NCBI GenBank assembly: GCA_041750975.1
Contig: JBGSYN010000024.1
Location: 1 to 63,941 of the forward strand
Direction of reading: 5' to 3'
Length of the DNA stretch: 63,941 nt
Source of the DNA: JBGSYN01 sp041750975
Lineage (GTDB): Bacteria; Pseudomonadota; Alphaproteobacteria; Geminicoccales; Geminicoccaceae
In this document: positions 1 through 8,509 of the stretch, one piece after another
Layout of the letters: each line of letters opens with the position of its first letter
Position numbering within the stretch: the stretch's first letter is position 1
Program-made: the position numbers and the translations under genes
Notes under the pieces: model-generated
Database searches by the model: none
What the model saw: the letters and a program-made list of their open reading frames with translations, nothing else
What the model was told of the DNA's origin: nothing

Positions 1-2
1 CG

Positions 3-122
3 CCTGCCGCAGCCGGCCTCGACGCCCTGGCCGACGAGTTGATGGCGCAGCTCCAGGGCATCGCCGAGCCCAGCCCCGAGCACATCGGCAAGGCCATCGC
101 CGCCCTCGCCAAGGCAGCATAA
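3..122 (+). CDS. C-terminal end of an unidentified protein (partial)
   Basis: An open frame enters from the left edge and stops at TAA 120-122, leaving 39 residues rich in Ala and Leu (ending AIAALAKAA). The third codon positions are almost all G or C, as expected for coding sequence in this genome, so it is probably the tail of a real gene whose body lies outside the window. The tail is too short to name a family. It converges on the serine hydrolase gene. The space between them holds a 6-bp inverted repeat (CACGCC/GGCGTG near 128-144) with no T-tract. Confidence 0.55.
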   Translation, partial: PAAAGLDALADELMAQLQGIAEPSPEHIGKAIAALAKAA

Positions 123-216
123 CCGGGCCACGCCGGCAAGGCGTGACGCCCAACCCAAACTCACCCCGGGAGCATGAGGGTGGTGGCAGCCCCTTCAAGG
201 AATCCTCGCTTCGACC

Positions 217-1248
217 TCAGTTCTGCTCGGCTGCGGGGATGATAAGATTCGCGAGCATGGCGTTGAGTTGGCCGGCATAGCCTTGTGAGCGGGCCGGGCG
301 GTTCGGATCGGAGGTAACGGTGACGGTGAGTGCCAGGTCGGGGACGACGTAGATCATCTGGCCGCCATAGCCTCGGGCATAGGCGACCATGTGGCCGCGG
401 GCGCGGGCGAGAAACCAGCCATAGCCATAGTCGTGGCCGGAGAAGGGCGAGCGGGTGCGGGGTTGCCAGGAGGTTTCGATCCAGCCTTCGCTGAGGACGC
501 GGGTCCCCTCGAAGATGCCGCGGTTGCGATAGGTTTCGCCGAAGCGGTAGAGGGCGATGGGCGAGAGGGCCATATTGTTGCCGCCCATATAGAAGCCTTG
601 GGGATCCTGGGTCCAAGGCGGAATCTCGATACCGAGAGGCGCGCCGAGCCAGTCACGGGCGAGCCTCAGAAGATTGCGGTCTGCGGTCTCGGCAAGGGCG
701 GCGCCGAGCAGATGATAGCTGCCGGTCGAATAAAGCATCCGTTCGCCGGGTGTGGCGACGAAGGGGCGGCTCAGGGCGTAGGCTATCCAGTCGGGGCTTT
801 GCACCCAGGCGCCGTAATTGCGGCCGGAAGTGCGCTCGAGCCCCGCGCGCATCGTCAAGAGGTGATCGATCGTGAGGTCGCCTATGCGGGGATCAGCACC
901 TTCGGGCACATGGGCTCCCAGCAGATCGACAACGGATTGGTCGGTATTTTGGAGGATATCCCGATCGAGTGCCGCACCGGTGAGGGCGGCAACGATCGTC
1001 TTCGAGACCGATTTGACATTGACCGGGCGCTCGAGCGCCGGGCCCCGAAAGGCTTCACCCAGAAGGATCTCGCCGTTCTGCGCAACGATCAGGCCGTGCA
1101 GCTGGTCGAGGCTTCTGGCGTGGTTGGCCGTGTCATCGAAAGACTGTGCCTGGTTCTGGGTCTGGGCGTAGGCCGACTTGACAACGGCCAGCGTCGATGC
1201 GGCGCCGGCGAGGAAGGATCTGCGGGTCGGTGCGAAGTGCTTGGGCAT
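217..1248 (-). CDS. Tat-exported serine hydrolase, class C beta-lactamase-like
   Basis: This 343-residue protein belongs to the beta-lactamase class C / penicillin-binding-like serine hydrolase family. The N-terminus has a twin-arginine signal (R9-R10-S-F-L) followed by a hydrophobic stretch ending near SAYAQ, so the protein is likely exported folded to the periplasm. The catalytic SxxK motif is S80-V-S-K83 and the second motif is Y173-S-T; a GYGGQ turn near the C-terminus occupies the place of the third motif. Such enzymes act as esterases, peptidases or amidases, and true beta-lactam resistance is not implied. The ATG start at 1246-1248 places the Tat motif correctly. It is transcribed divergently from the importer at 1348, about 100 bases away. 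Confidence 0.85.
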   Translation of the reverse strand: MPKHFAPTRRSFLAGAASTLAVVKSAYAQTQNQAQSFDDTANHARSLDQLHGLIVAQNGEILLGEAFRGPALERPVNVKSVSKTIVAALTGAALDRDILQNTDQSVVDLLGAHVPEGADPRIGDLTIDHLLTMRAGLERTSGRNYGAWVQSPDWIAYALSRPFVATPGERMLYSTGSYHLLGAALAETADRNLLRLARDWLGAPLGIEIPPWTQDPQGFYMGGNNMALSPIALYRFGETYRNRGIFEGTRVLSEGWIETSWQPRTRSPFSGHDYGYGWFLARARGHMVAYARGYGGQMIYVVPDLALTVTVTSDPNRPARSQGYAGQLNAMLANLIIPAAEQN

Positions 1249-1347
1249 AGGGCCAAATTAGGCCGCGAGACATCGTGATCAATTCTTCGGTTGACGCCGC
1301 CGCCGCTTGGCATGAGGCTTCGACGAGAAGCTTTTCGGGAGGCTGAT

Positions 1348-2583
1348 ATGTCGATGCGAAAAATCGCGTTTGCTACGGTGCTGGGATCGGGTCTTGCGGC
1401 GGCCGGTATGGCCGAGGCCGGCACCATCATCTTCAATTCGAACACTTCCGATCCGGCGCCCAAGGCTGCTTTCGAGACGGCGATTGCCGAGTTCGAGGCA
1501 GCCAATCCGGATATCGACGTCAAGTTCAACGTGTTCGATCACGAGGCCTTCAAGACCGCCATTCGAAACTTCCTGACGACCGAGCCGCCGGATGTCGTCA
1601 CCTGGTTCGCCGGCAATCGCATGAAGGTCTTCGTCGACCGCAATCTGTTCGAGGATCTGACCCCGCTTTGGCAGGAAAACGGCCTCGACGAGAAGATGGC
1701 CTCATCGCGTTCGGCCATGACCATCGCCGACAAGCAATGGGGCGTGCCCTATGCTTATTATCAGTGGGGCGTCTATTACCGCGAGGATTTGTTCGAGCAG
1801 GTCGGTGTGACCGAGCCGCCCAAGACCTGGGAGGAGTTCAAGGAGGTCGGTGCCAAGCTCAACGAGGCCGGCATCACCCCCGTCACCATCGGCACCAAGT
1901 TCCTTTGGACGGCGGCCGGTTGGTTCGACTACATCAATATGCGGACCAACGGCCTCGATTTTCATATCGAGCTGATGGACGGCAAGGTGCCCTATACGGA
2001 TGAGCGCGTCGTCAAGACCTTCGAGAATTGGAAGGAATTGATCGACGCCGATTTCTTCCTTGCCAATCACGCCAATTATAGCTGGCAGGAAGCGCAGCCC
2101 TTTCTCTATCAGGGCGATGCGGCGATGTATTTGATCGGCAATTTCATCGTCCCGCAGTTTCCTGAGAGTGTCGCCGACAAGATCGGGTTCTTCCAGTTTC
2201 CGATGATCGATGAAGGAATTCCTGTAGGCGAGGATGCGCCGACCGACACCCTCCACATTCCGGCGGGGGCCAAGAACAAGGAGGATGCGCTAAAATTCCT
2301 CTCCTACATGTCGGAGGCCGGGATCCAGGGCGAACTCAATGCCGCGCTCGGCAATCTGCCACCCAACAAGGAGGCGCCCGTGCCGGAAGACCGCTTCTTG
2401 GAGGCAGGCTTCGAGATGCTCGCCGATGCCGCGGGGTTGGCGCAGTTCTATGACCGCGACACCGATCCCGAGATGGCCAAGATCGGCATGCAGGGCTTTC
2501 AGGAATTCATGGTCAAGCCCGACCGTCAGGACGCCATTCTCGAACGGCTCGAGAAAGCCCGCCAGCGCATCTTCAAGAACTGA
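1348..2583 (+). CDS. ABC sugar importer, periplasmic substrate-binding protein
   Basis: A 411-residue family 1 extracellular solute-binding protein of the CUT1 (MalE-like) type. The signal peptide is about 24 residues and ends AGMAEA before GTIIFNSN. The body has the usual features of the family: an early FEAANPDI-type segment, a WGVPYAYYQWG stretch, and many aromatic residues for sugar contact. The frame is open upstream to 1291, but the ATG at 1348 gives a clean signal peptide and has a good ribosome site (GGGAGG about 5-10 bases upstream). It is the first gene of an operon with two permeases and a GMC oxidoreductase. No ATPase gene is attached. The substrate is unknown, but is likely a carbohydrate or polyol that the oxidoreductase can process. 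Confidence 0.88.
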   Translation: MSMRKIAFATVLGSGLAAAGMAEAGTIIFNSNTSDPAPKAAFETAIAEFEAANPDIDVKFNVFDHEAFKTAIRNFLTTEPPDVVTWFAGNRMKVFVDRNLFEDLTPLWQENGLDEKMASSRSAMTIADKQWGVPYAYYQWGVYYREDLFEQVGVTEPPKTWEEFKEVGAKLNEAGITPVTIGTKFLWTAAGWFDYINMRTNGLDFHIELMDGKVPYTDERVVKTFENWKELIDADFFLANHANYSWQEAQPFLYQGDAAMYLIGNFIVPQFPESVADKIGFFQFPMIDEGIPVGEDAPTDTLHIPAGAKNKEDALKFLSYMSEAGIQGELNAALGNLPPNKEAPVPEDRFLEAGFEMLADAAGLAQFYDRDTDPEMAKIGMQGFQEFMVKPDRQDAILERLEKARQRIFKN

Positions 2584-2596
2584 CTGGCAGTGAGCG

Positions 2597-2619
2597 GCCG
2601 TCATCACCTGGATGACGGC
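2597..2619 (+). other. Stem-loop after the binding-protein gene
   Basis: A perfect 9-bp inverted repeat (GCCGTCATC, loop ACCTG, GATGACGGC) begins 13 bases after the binding-protein stop and ends just before the permease start. There is no T-tract, so it is not a standard terminator. In known sugar operons such as malE-malF, a stem-loop here protects the upstream mRNA and lets the binding protein be made in excess over the membrane parts; that role is inferred here. Two other binding-protein genes in this window have the same arrangement. Confidence 0.6.
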
Positions 2620-2627
2620 TAGAGCCG

Positions 2628-3518
2628 ATGGTCGAAGCGGGCTTTTTCGAGCGCAACCAGCAGCGTCTGGCGCCGGTCGTTTTGCTGGCGCCAGCGCTGA
2701 TCATGTTTCTGGTCTTCGTCGTCAATCCGATCGTCCAGTCGCTCTGGATCTCGCTCCATGAATGGGACGGCCTGAGCCCGCCGATTTGGGTCGGTTTGTC
2801 CAACTATCGCGAGCTGTTCGATGACGAGCTCTTCTATGTCTCGCTTCAGAACAACATCATCTGGCTCGTTCTCTACTTGCTGGCCCTGCCGGCCGGCCTG
2901 GCGGTCGCGCTCTATCTGAACCAGAACGTGCTCGGCATCCGGCTGGTCAAATCGCTGTTCTTCTTTCCCTTTGTGATCAGCCAGGTGGTCGTCGGGCTGG
3001 TGTTCTCCTGGTTCTATGATCCGAGCTTCGGTCTGCTGGCCAAACTGTTCACCGGCCTTGGCCTTGAACCTGTGCCGATTCTCTCCGACGAGAACCTCGT
3101 CACCTACGGCATCATCCTGGCGGGGCTTTGGCCACAGACCGCCTATTGCATGATCCTCTATCTGACCGGCCTCAACAATGTCTCGCCCGAGGTCATCGAG
3201 GCCGGCAAGATCGACGGCGCTGTCGGCTGGCGTATGCTCTGGCACGTGATACTGCCGCAATTACGCCCGGCGACCTTCATCGCCTTGGTCGTCACCGTCA
3301 TTGGTGCCCTGCGCTCGTTCGATCTGGTCGCCATCATGACCGGCGGCGGCCCGTTCGGCACCTCGAATGTGCTGGCCTACTACATGTACGAGCAGGCGCT
3401 CTTCAATTACCGCATGGGTTACGGGGCGGCGATTGCGACGGTCCTGTTCCTGATCATGGATATCTATATCGTCTTCTTCCTGACCCGCATGTTGCGGCAG
3501 GAAAGGCGGGGCGGCTGA
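2628..3518 (+). CDS. ABC sugar importer permease, MalF type
   Basis: A 296-residue inner-membrane permease with about six transmembrane helices (first at roughly residues 17-37, LAPALIMFLVFVVNPIVQ). The cytoplasmic coupling loop reads EAGKIDGAVGWRMLW followed by HVILPQL, matching the EAA motif that docks on the ATPase. It follows the binding-protein gene and its last codon overlaps the start of the next permease (TGATG at 3516-3520), which indicates translational coupling. Family CUT1, with lactose/glycerol-3-phosphate/maltose permeases as relatives. The ribosome site is weak. Confidence 0.88.
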   Translation: MVEAGFFERNQQRLAPVVLLAPALIMFLVFVVNPIVQSLWISLHEWDGLSPPIWVGLSNYRELFDDELFYVSLQNNIIWLVLYLLALPAGLAVALYLNQNVLGIRLVKSLFFFPFVISQVVVGLVFSWFYDPSFGLLAKLFTGLGLEPVPILSDENLVTYGIILAGLWPQTAYCMILYLTGLNNVSPEVIEAGKIDGAVGWRMLWHVILPQLRPATFIALVVTVIGALRSFDLVAIMTGGGPFGTSNVLAYYMYEQALFNYRMGYGAAIATVLFLIMDIYIVFFLTRMLRQERRGG

Positions 3519-4369
3519 TGTATCCGGCACCGATCCAAACGGCGTCCCCCGCGGCCAGGGGGCTCTACAAGGCCTCCCTGCCGGTAGCACTGGTCGTCTG
3601 GCTGTTGCCTTTGCTGGCGGTGATGCTGACCTCGATCCGCTCGCTTGAGGACATCAATCAGGGCAATTACTGGGGTTGGCCGAGCGAGTTCGATCTCATT
3701 CAGAATTATTCGCAAGTCTTCGGTGCCACGCCCATGGCGCGCTATTTGCTGAACAGCCTGATCATTACCCTGCCGACAGTGATCGGCACGCTGATCATCA
3801 GCACCATGGCGGGCGCTGCCTTGGCGATCTACAATTTCCGCTTCAATATTTTGCTGTTCGCGATGTTCATCGCCGGCAATTTCATTCCGTTTCAGATCCT
3901 GATGATCCCCGTGCGCGATCTGATGGTCGATCTCGGCATGTATGACAGCTACTATTCGCTGATAGTCTTTCACATCGCCTTTCAGGCAGGCTTCTGCACG
4001 CTCTTCATGCGCAATTTCATCAAGGCCCTGCCGTTCGAGCTGATCGAGGCGGCTCGGGTTTCCGGCGCCAATGAATTCGTCATTTTCTACCAGATTATTG
4101 TCCCGCTGGTCCGGCCCGCCCTTGCAGCCCTAGGTGTGCTCATCTTTACCTTCATCTGGAACGATTATTTCTGGGCCCTGGTGCTTGTTCAAAGCGACGA
4201 GGTCAGGCCGATCACGGTCGGTCTCAGTGCGCTCAAGGGCCAGTGGGTTGCCTCCTGGCAGTTGATCTCGGCAGGCTCGATCGTCGCCGCATTGCCGCCG
4301 GTGATCATGTTCTTTTTGATGCAGCGACATTTCATTGCCGGGCTTATGCTCGGCGCCAGCAAGGGCTGA
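3518..4369 (+). CDS. ABC sugar importer permease, MalG type
   Basis: A 283-residue inner-membrane permease, partner of the MalF-type protein. The start is the ATG at 3518-3520, overlapping the preceding stop. The longer open frame upstream to 3128 is a shadow of the previous permease. Helices are visible at about residues 18-38 and then regularly to the end. The EAA coupling loop is EAARVSGANEFVIFYQIIVP. The extended periplasmic loop after helix 1 (SLEDINQGNYWGWPSEF) is typical of MalG-like subunits. The two permeases should form a heterodimer that needs an ATPase encoded elsewhere. Confidence 0.88.
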   Translation: MYPAPIQTASPAARGLYKASLPVALVVWLLPLLAVMLTSIRSLEDINQGNYWGWPSEFDLIQNYSQVFGATPMARYLLNSLIITLPTVIGTLIISTMAGAALAIYNFRFNILLFAMFIAGNFIPFQILMIPVRDLMVDLGMYDSYYSLIVFHIAFQAGFCTLFMRNFIKALPFELIEAARVSGANEFVIFYQIIVPLVRPALAALGVLIFTFIWNDYFWALVLVQSDEVRPITVGLSALKGQWVASWQLISAGSIVAALPPVIMFFLMQRHFIAGLMLGASKG

Positions 4370-4378
4370 CCCTCCATT

Positions 4379-5968
4379 ATGTGGGACTACATCATCGTCG
4401 GCGCCGGTTCGGCCGGCTGCGTTCTGGCCAATCGCCTCTCCACCGATCCCAAGAACAAAGTGCTGCTGCTCGAGGCGGGGCCGCGCGATCGCAGCCCCTG
4501 GATCCACATGCCCGGCGGCTATTACAAGCTGATCTATCACCCGGTGTTGAGCTGGAATTTCGAGACCGAGCGCGAGGAGACGATGGGCGGGCGCAGCATG
4601 ATCTGGCCGCGCGGCCGCACGCTTGGCGGTTCCTCCTCGATCAATGCCATGGTCTATGTCCGAGGCCAGCCGCTGGATTTCAACAGCTGGGCGCAGCGCG
4701 GCTGCAAGGGCTGGGGCTATGACGACGTCTTGCCCTATTTCAAGCGTGCGGAGGGTCAGACCCGGATCGAGGACGAGGACTATCACGGCCATGACGGCCC
4801 GCTCGGTGTCTCCGATATCGAAGACGGCCACCCATTGTCCGACGCCTTCATCGAATCCGGCGTGCAATGGGGCCTGCCGCGCAGCGACGACTTCAATGGC
4901 GCCACGCAGGAGGGGATCGGCTATTTCCAGCTGACCGTGCGCAATATCCGGCGCTGCAGCACTGCGGTCGGCTATCTCCGCCCCGCCGAAAAACGCCCCA
5001 ATCTCGAAGTCCGGACCGAGGCCTTCACCAATCGCGTGGTCTTTGACGGCAGGCGCGCCAAGGGCGTTGCCGTGAGCATCAAGGGGGGGCCCGAGCAGAT
5101 CTTCGAAGCGGGCAAGGAAGTCATCCTCTCGGCCGGCGCCATCAAATCACCGCATCTGCTGTTGCTGTCCGGTGTAGGGCCGGCAGCACAGCTCAAGGCG
5201 CAAGGGATCGAGGTCGTCCACGACGCGCCCGGCGTTGGCCAGGACCTGCAGGATCATCTTCAGATCAAGCTGATCTATCGGGTCGAGGGGGTTGAAAGTC
5301 TCAACGAGGTACGGCGCAATCCTCTGAAAATGGCACGCGAGGGCCTGCGCTTCGCCCTGTTTCGCCGTGGCCCGCTCGCCAGTGGACCTTCGATGGCGGG
5401 CGGGTTCGCGCGCACCGATCCGGCGCTCGACACGCCGGACATGCAGTTGCATTTCAACCCGGTGAGCGGCGACAAGCCCGGGCACTTCCATGACTATCCG
5501 GGCTGCACGCCGATCGTCTCGCAAATGCGGCCGGAAAGCCGGGGCGAACTGAAGCTCCGCTCGCCCGATCCGCGCGAGCAACCCTCGATGCGCGCCAATT
5601 ACCTGGCGACAGACACCGACCAGCGCGTTGTAGCCGCGTCCTTGCGAGTCGGCCGCGAGATCATGAAGCAATCAGCAATGCAGCGCTATAAGCCGCAAGA
5701 GATGTTGCCCGGCCCCAAGGTTCAAAGCGAGGACGAGTTGGTCGATTTTGCACGGCAGGCCGGTTATACGCAGTTCCACCCGACCTGTAGCTGTCGGATG
5801 GGTGTCGATGCGATGGCCGTCACCGACCCCGAACTCCGCGTCCGCGGTTTGCAGGGTTTGCGCGTCGTCGATGCCTCGATCATGCCAGCGGTCACCAGCG
5901 GCAACACCAACGCCCCAACGGTCATGATCGCCGAAAAAGCCGCCGACATGATCCTCGCGAAGGCGTGA
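4379..5968 (+). CDS. GMC-family FAD-dependent alcohol/choline dehydrogenase
   Basis: A 529-residue glucose-methanol-choline oxidoreductase. The FAD-binding dinucleotide fold is at the N-terminus (VGAGSAGCVLANRL, residues about 7-20, then LLLEAG). GMC signature 1 appears as WPRGRTLGGSSSINAMVY and signature 2 as GAIKSPHLLLLSGVG. The active-site histidine is probably His467 in FHPTCSCRMG, with Asn511 (GNTNAPT) as its pair. No export signal is seen, so it is cytoplasmic. It starts 9 bases after the MalG-type permease, so the enzyme probably oxidises what the transporter imports or a product of it. The length and motifs match choline-dehydrogenase-like enzymes, but the substrate cannot be read from sequence. 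Confidence 0.9.
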   Translation: MWDYIIVGAGSAGCVLANRLSTDPKNKVLLLEAGPRDRSPWIHMPGGYYKLIYHPVLSWNFETEREETMGGRSMIWPRGRTLGGSSSINAMVYVRGQPLDFNSWAQRGCKGWGYDDVLPYFKRAEGQTRIEDEDYHGHDGPLGVSDIEDGHPLSDAFIESGVQWGLPRSDDFNGATQEGIGYFQLTVRNIRRCSTAVGYLRPAEKRPNLEVRTEAFTNRVVFDGRRAKGVAVSIKGGPEQIFEAGKEVILSAGAIKSPHLLLLSGVGPAAQLKAQGIEVVHDAPGVGQDLQDHLQIKLIYRVEGVESLNEVRRNPLKMAREGLRFALFRRGPLASGPSMAGGFARTDPALDTPDMQLHFNPVSGDKPGHFHDYPGCTPIVSQMRPESRGELKLRSPDPREQPSMRANYLATDTDQRVVAASLRVGREIMKQSAMQRYKPQEMLPGPKVQSEDELVDFARQAGYTQFHPTCSCRMGVDAMAVTDPELRVRGLQGLRVVDASIMPAVTSGNTNAPTVMIAEKAADMILAKA

Positions 5969-6079
5969 CGCAAGGACAGGCTATGAGACCGGCAGGCCTT
6001 GTCCATGGTTATAAGCATTTATTCCTTGACTTGCTATTGGCGTTCTGATAGTAACCTGGCAATGTCTTATCATTCCTGC

Positions 6080-6766
6080 CTAAGGCTCGTAGATTTCCGC
6101 GAGGCGGATGTGGCCGAAGACCTGAATGGGGAGTTCTTCATGGCTACGGGTGTGGCCAAAGAATTCGAGCTCGGCGCCGTAGGCTTGACGGAAATTGTGA
6201 AGGGCCCGTGCTTCGTGCCCCCAAAATTCGTCGAAGATACAAAAGTAGCTTTTGACATAGGGAGCTAAAGTCGAGAGCAAATAAAGCGTTGAGCTGTAGA
6301 GATCTGCGTCGAAGTGAATAAGGACTTCGTCAAAAGTATCAAAATCAACCTTATCGAGAAAGGGCCTGGTGGAATTCTGAAACCAACCCTTGACGAAGGT
6401 AACACGGTTGTCCTCGATCGTGGGGAGGCGGCCATCTGTTGAAAAGGTTCCGGCTTTTTGGATATTCCAGTCTTCCGGCAAACCAATAAAGGAGTCGAAG
6501 CCCGCAAATCGGCTATCAGGATTGGTGAAGCCCTGACAAAAGACATTCATCGAATAGCCTTGGAAAACACCAAACTCCAACAAGAGGATTTTTTTGTCAC
6601 TGCCGATCTTGCGGATGGCATCGCGCCACAAATCCTCTCGCGTCTTGGCAATATCGGAAGATACAACTTCGGGCAGGCGATTGTATAATATCGAGTGGGC
6701 TGATAGGCGCTCGAAAATATTGCTTTGGTCGAGTTTCGCCGAGAGGCGTTTCAGCGTGCCACGCAT
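6080..6766 (-). CDS. SAM-dependent methyltransferase, TylF/macrocin O-methyltransferase-like
   Basis: About 228 residues. The Rossmann SAM-binding segment is ILLLEFGVFQGYSMN, followed by acidic strand ends (FAGFDSFIGLPEDW) and a metal-type acidic pair in LIHFDADLYSSTLYLLSTL and CIFDEFWGHE. This pattern fits the TylF/MycF O-methyltransferase group, which often acts on sugars in natural product or polysaccharide paths. I chose the ATG at 6766 because the four codons ahead of it open with TTG and have no ribosome site. The gene is clearly more AT-rich than its neighbours and sits alone, which suggests transfer. Confidence 0.75.
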   Translation of the reverse strand: MRGTLKRLSAKLDQSNIFERLSAHSILYNRLPEVVSSDIAKTREDLWRDAIRKIGSDKKILLLEFGVFQGYSMNVFCQGFTNPDSRFAGFDSFIGLPEDWNIQKAGTFSTDGRLPTIEDNRVTFVKGWFQNSTRPFLDKVDFDTFDEVLIHFDADLYSSTLYLLSTLAPYVKSYFCIFDEFWGHEARALHNFRQAYGAELEFFGHTRSHEELPIQVFGHIRLAEIYEP

Positions 6767-6892
6767 TATTTGTCTCAAATCAGCCGTTAATTACAGTGGC
6801 TGATCTACCGTCAATTCAGGTGCTGGTCACGTGCGAATTATGACGTTAAATGTCTCTCTTGGTCGGGGAGTGAACAAGAAAATGTGGCTGTC

Positions 6893-7591
6893 CTAACTCT
6901 TGAACATGAAGTATTCGTTGAAGGCCGTGGCGTATCGATCGTCAAATTGCAATGAGCCTGCAAGAACCAGGAGGCAGAGGCATTCCTCTTCGGTGTAGGC
7001 GATCGGCTCATGGGCTTCGCCGGCTGCGGCGAAAGCGTAGTCGCCTGTTCGATAATTGGTGCCGCCGATTGTCAAACCACCCTGCAGTACCAGCATATGC
7101 TCATCGCCCTCGTGGTCGTGATGCGGGACATAGCCGCCTTTCGAAGCCCGTATCAGGGACACCCTGTGCCCATGCGATGGCCCCTGCAACAGCGCTTCCT
7201 CGAACAGACCATCGAACCGGCGCCAGCGCAGGCCGGAGCCGCACCCTTTCACGATGTGCCGCAGCGACCCAGGCAGACGATCATTGCCGAGTTGCCGCAT
7301 CGATACCGGCTCTGGTTCCGGCATGGGCTCACCGATTTCCTCAAGCATTCGGTTCCATGCGAGTTCGGCAAGCGGGGCTGGCTCGATGGTCTCGATGAGG
7401 GTACCGCCCAGCGCTTCCAACAATCTGATCTCGTTGCGGCAGGCCGAGCAGGCTTGAGCGTGGCTGGCGACGATCAGCGCTAGGGCAGCCGGCGCCGCCC
7501 CGGTCGCGTAGTCGACCAGAAATTCATCCCGTGGATGAAAACGGGGCGATGACGGCCCGTCGACCATCGTGGCTCTCGAACTATCGATCAT
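6893..7591 (-). CDS. ChrR-like zinc anti-sigma factor with cupin domain
   Basis: A 232-residue protein resembling ChrR, the anti-sigma factor that restrains an ECF11-type sigma factor during singlet oxygen stress. The zinc anti-sigma domain ligands can be placed as His19, His44, Cys48 and Cys51 (HAQACSAC), with the same spacing as ChrR. The C-terminal half is a cupin with an HxHxxxE metal site (HDHEGDE) and a later His in AGEAHEP. Normally the sigma gene sits immediately upstream, but here 209 bases of non-coding sequence and a chalcone-isomerase-fold gene are found instead. It may control a distant sigma factor or work as a sensor on its own. Confidence 0.8.
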   Translation of the reverse strand: MIDSSRATMVDGPSSPRFHPRDEFLVDYATGAAPAALALIVASHAQACSACRNEIRLLEALGGTLIETIEPAPLAELAWNRMLEEIGEPMPEPEPVSMRQLGNDRLPGSLRHIVKGCGSGLRWRRFDGLFEEALLQGPSHGHRVSLIRASKGGYVPHHDHEGDEHMLVLQGGLTIGGTNYRTGDYAFAAAGEAHEPIAYTEEECLCLLVLAGSLQFDDRYATAFNEYFMFKS

Positions 7592-7600
7592 CTCTTCTAA

Positions 7601-7616
7601 AACTACTCGTCTAGTT
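7601..7616. promoter_or_regulatory. Inverted repeat upstream of the ChrR-like gene
   Basis: AACTA-N6-TAGTT is a perfect 5-bp inverted repeat 10 bases ahead of the ChrR-like start. A second short palindrome, AACTAGTT, lies at 7728-7735 in the same intergenic region. Both resemble operators of dimeric repressors such as TetR proteins, but no regulator gene is next to them, so this is a guess. Confidence 0.25.
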
Positions 7617-7800
7617 GATTGGAACCGACATCCCGGCGTCTCTGCAACAGCGTGGGTGCGACCCGTTGACGAACTGAGCGCCCCAACCGTCCCTGACCGA
7701 CGTTCTGCCTTGTACGTTGCGGATGTAAACTAGTTCATACAGTTTTCAAAAATCTTGGCCATTAGCGCAAAACAACGTGTCAATGAAAGTTGACAGATGC

Positions 7801-8382
7801 TTAGCTGCAGCTGGCGCCGAGCAGGCCCTGTCTGAGATCGGCGTCCGGCGGATTGGGTCCAAGCCAGATCGCCAGCATGGCGCGCGCGAAGTCGTCACCC
7901 GGGATCAACGTGTCTCGATCATTCATGCCGACGCGGAGGCCTTTGCCGAGCACGTGGCTGAAACTGAGACGGTCGCCGGCATTCAGATCCCGAACCAGCG
8001 CATCCAGCGCCCCGATCGAATCCGCCATCGCCTTCATTTCGGCGCCGTTGTTTTCGAGACCTTCATTCCAGGCTTCCCGGATATCCTCGGCATCGACGTG
8101 ACGGAGGAATTCCATGTCGACCTGCCAGATCGGATTGGCGTCGAGGATGGCATCGGCACGGGTCTCTCGATCGGGCAAATAGAGGCCCGCAACATAGACA
8201 TCCAGATTGAGCATGGTGGCTTCGCGCAGGCCCATGCCATTGAGCACCAGGGATTGGCCGTCCACCGGGAGATCAGGCGGGAATTCGATGCCGTTGCAGC
8301 TGGCGGCATCGAGCCGCAAGGGCATCAAGCCGAAGGCGATCGATAGCGAGATGGCGGCGCAGATTGGACGACGATAACTCAA
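7801..8382 (-). CDS. Secreted chalcone isomerase-like domain protein
   Basis: A 193-residue protein with a signal peptide (about residues 1-26, ending LRLDAAS). The next segment, with residues such as GMGLREATMLNLDVYVAGLYL, matches the start of the bacterial chalcone-isomerase-like fold. Bacterial members are periplasmic and mostly of unknown function; some bind fatty acids or haem. No catalytic set can be assigned. It is a single gene between the ChrR-like gene and glnA. Confidence 0.75.
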   Translation of the reverse strand: MSYRRPICAAISLSIAFGLMPLRLDAASCNGIEFPPDLPVDGQSLVLNGMGLREATMLNLDVYVAGLYLPDRETRADAILDANPIWQVDMEFLRHVDAEDIREAWNEGLENNGAEMKAMADSIGALDALVRDLNAGDRLSFSHVLGKGLRVGMNDRDTLIPGDDFARAMLAIWLGPNPPDADLRQGLLGASCS

Positions 8383-8460
8383 TCACGACCTCACGGATTT
8401 TGAACTCTGGCCCGAATTACGTCGTGATGAGGCATAGGGGATCATTCTGACCGCCAAAAC

Positions 8461-8485
8461 AAAAAAAGCGGCCCCGAAGGACCGC
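8461..8485 (-). terminator. Rho-independent terminator of glnA
   Basis: On the minus strand, just after the glnA stop, the RNA can fold GCGGUCC-UUCG-GGGCCGC, a 7-bp stem with one G-U pair and a stable UUCG loop, followed by seven U residues. This is a textbook intrinsic terminator and closes the glnB-glnA unit. Confidence 0.9.
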
Positions 8486-8509
8486 CAGCGTTAGGGAGGC
8501 CAAGACAAG

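Noticed and set aside
391..1278. Plus-strand open frame opposite the serine hydrolase
   Set aside because: No conserved motif, no ribosome site, and it lies entirely over a well supported gene on the other strand.
6027..6056. TTGACT-N17-TAGTAA promoter-like sequence on the plus strand
   Set aside because: It points only into the antisense side of the methyltransferase gene and no coding sequence follows. It is likely a chance match in an AT-richer gap between two convergent genes.
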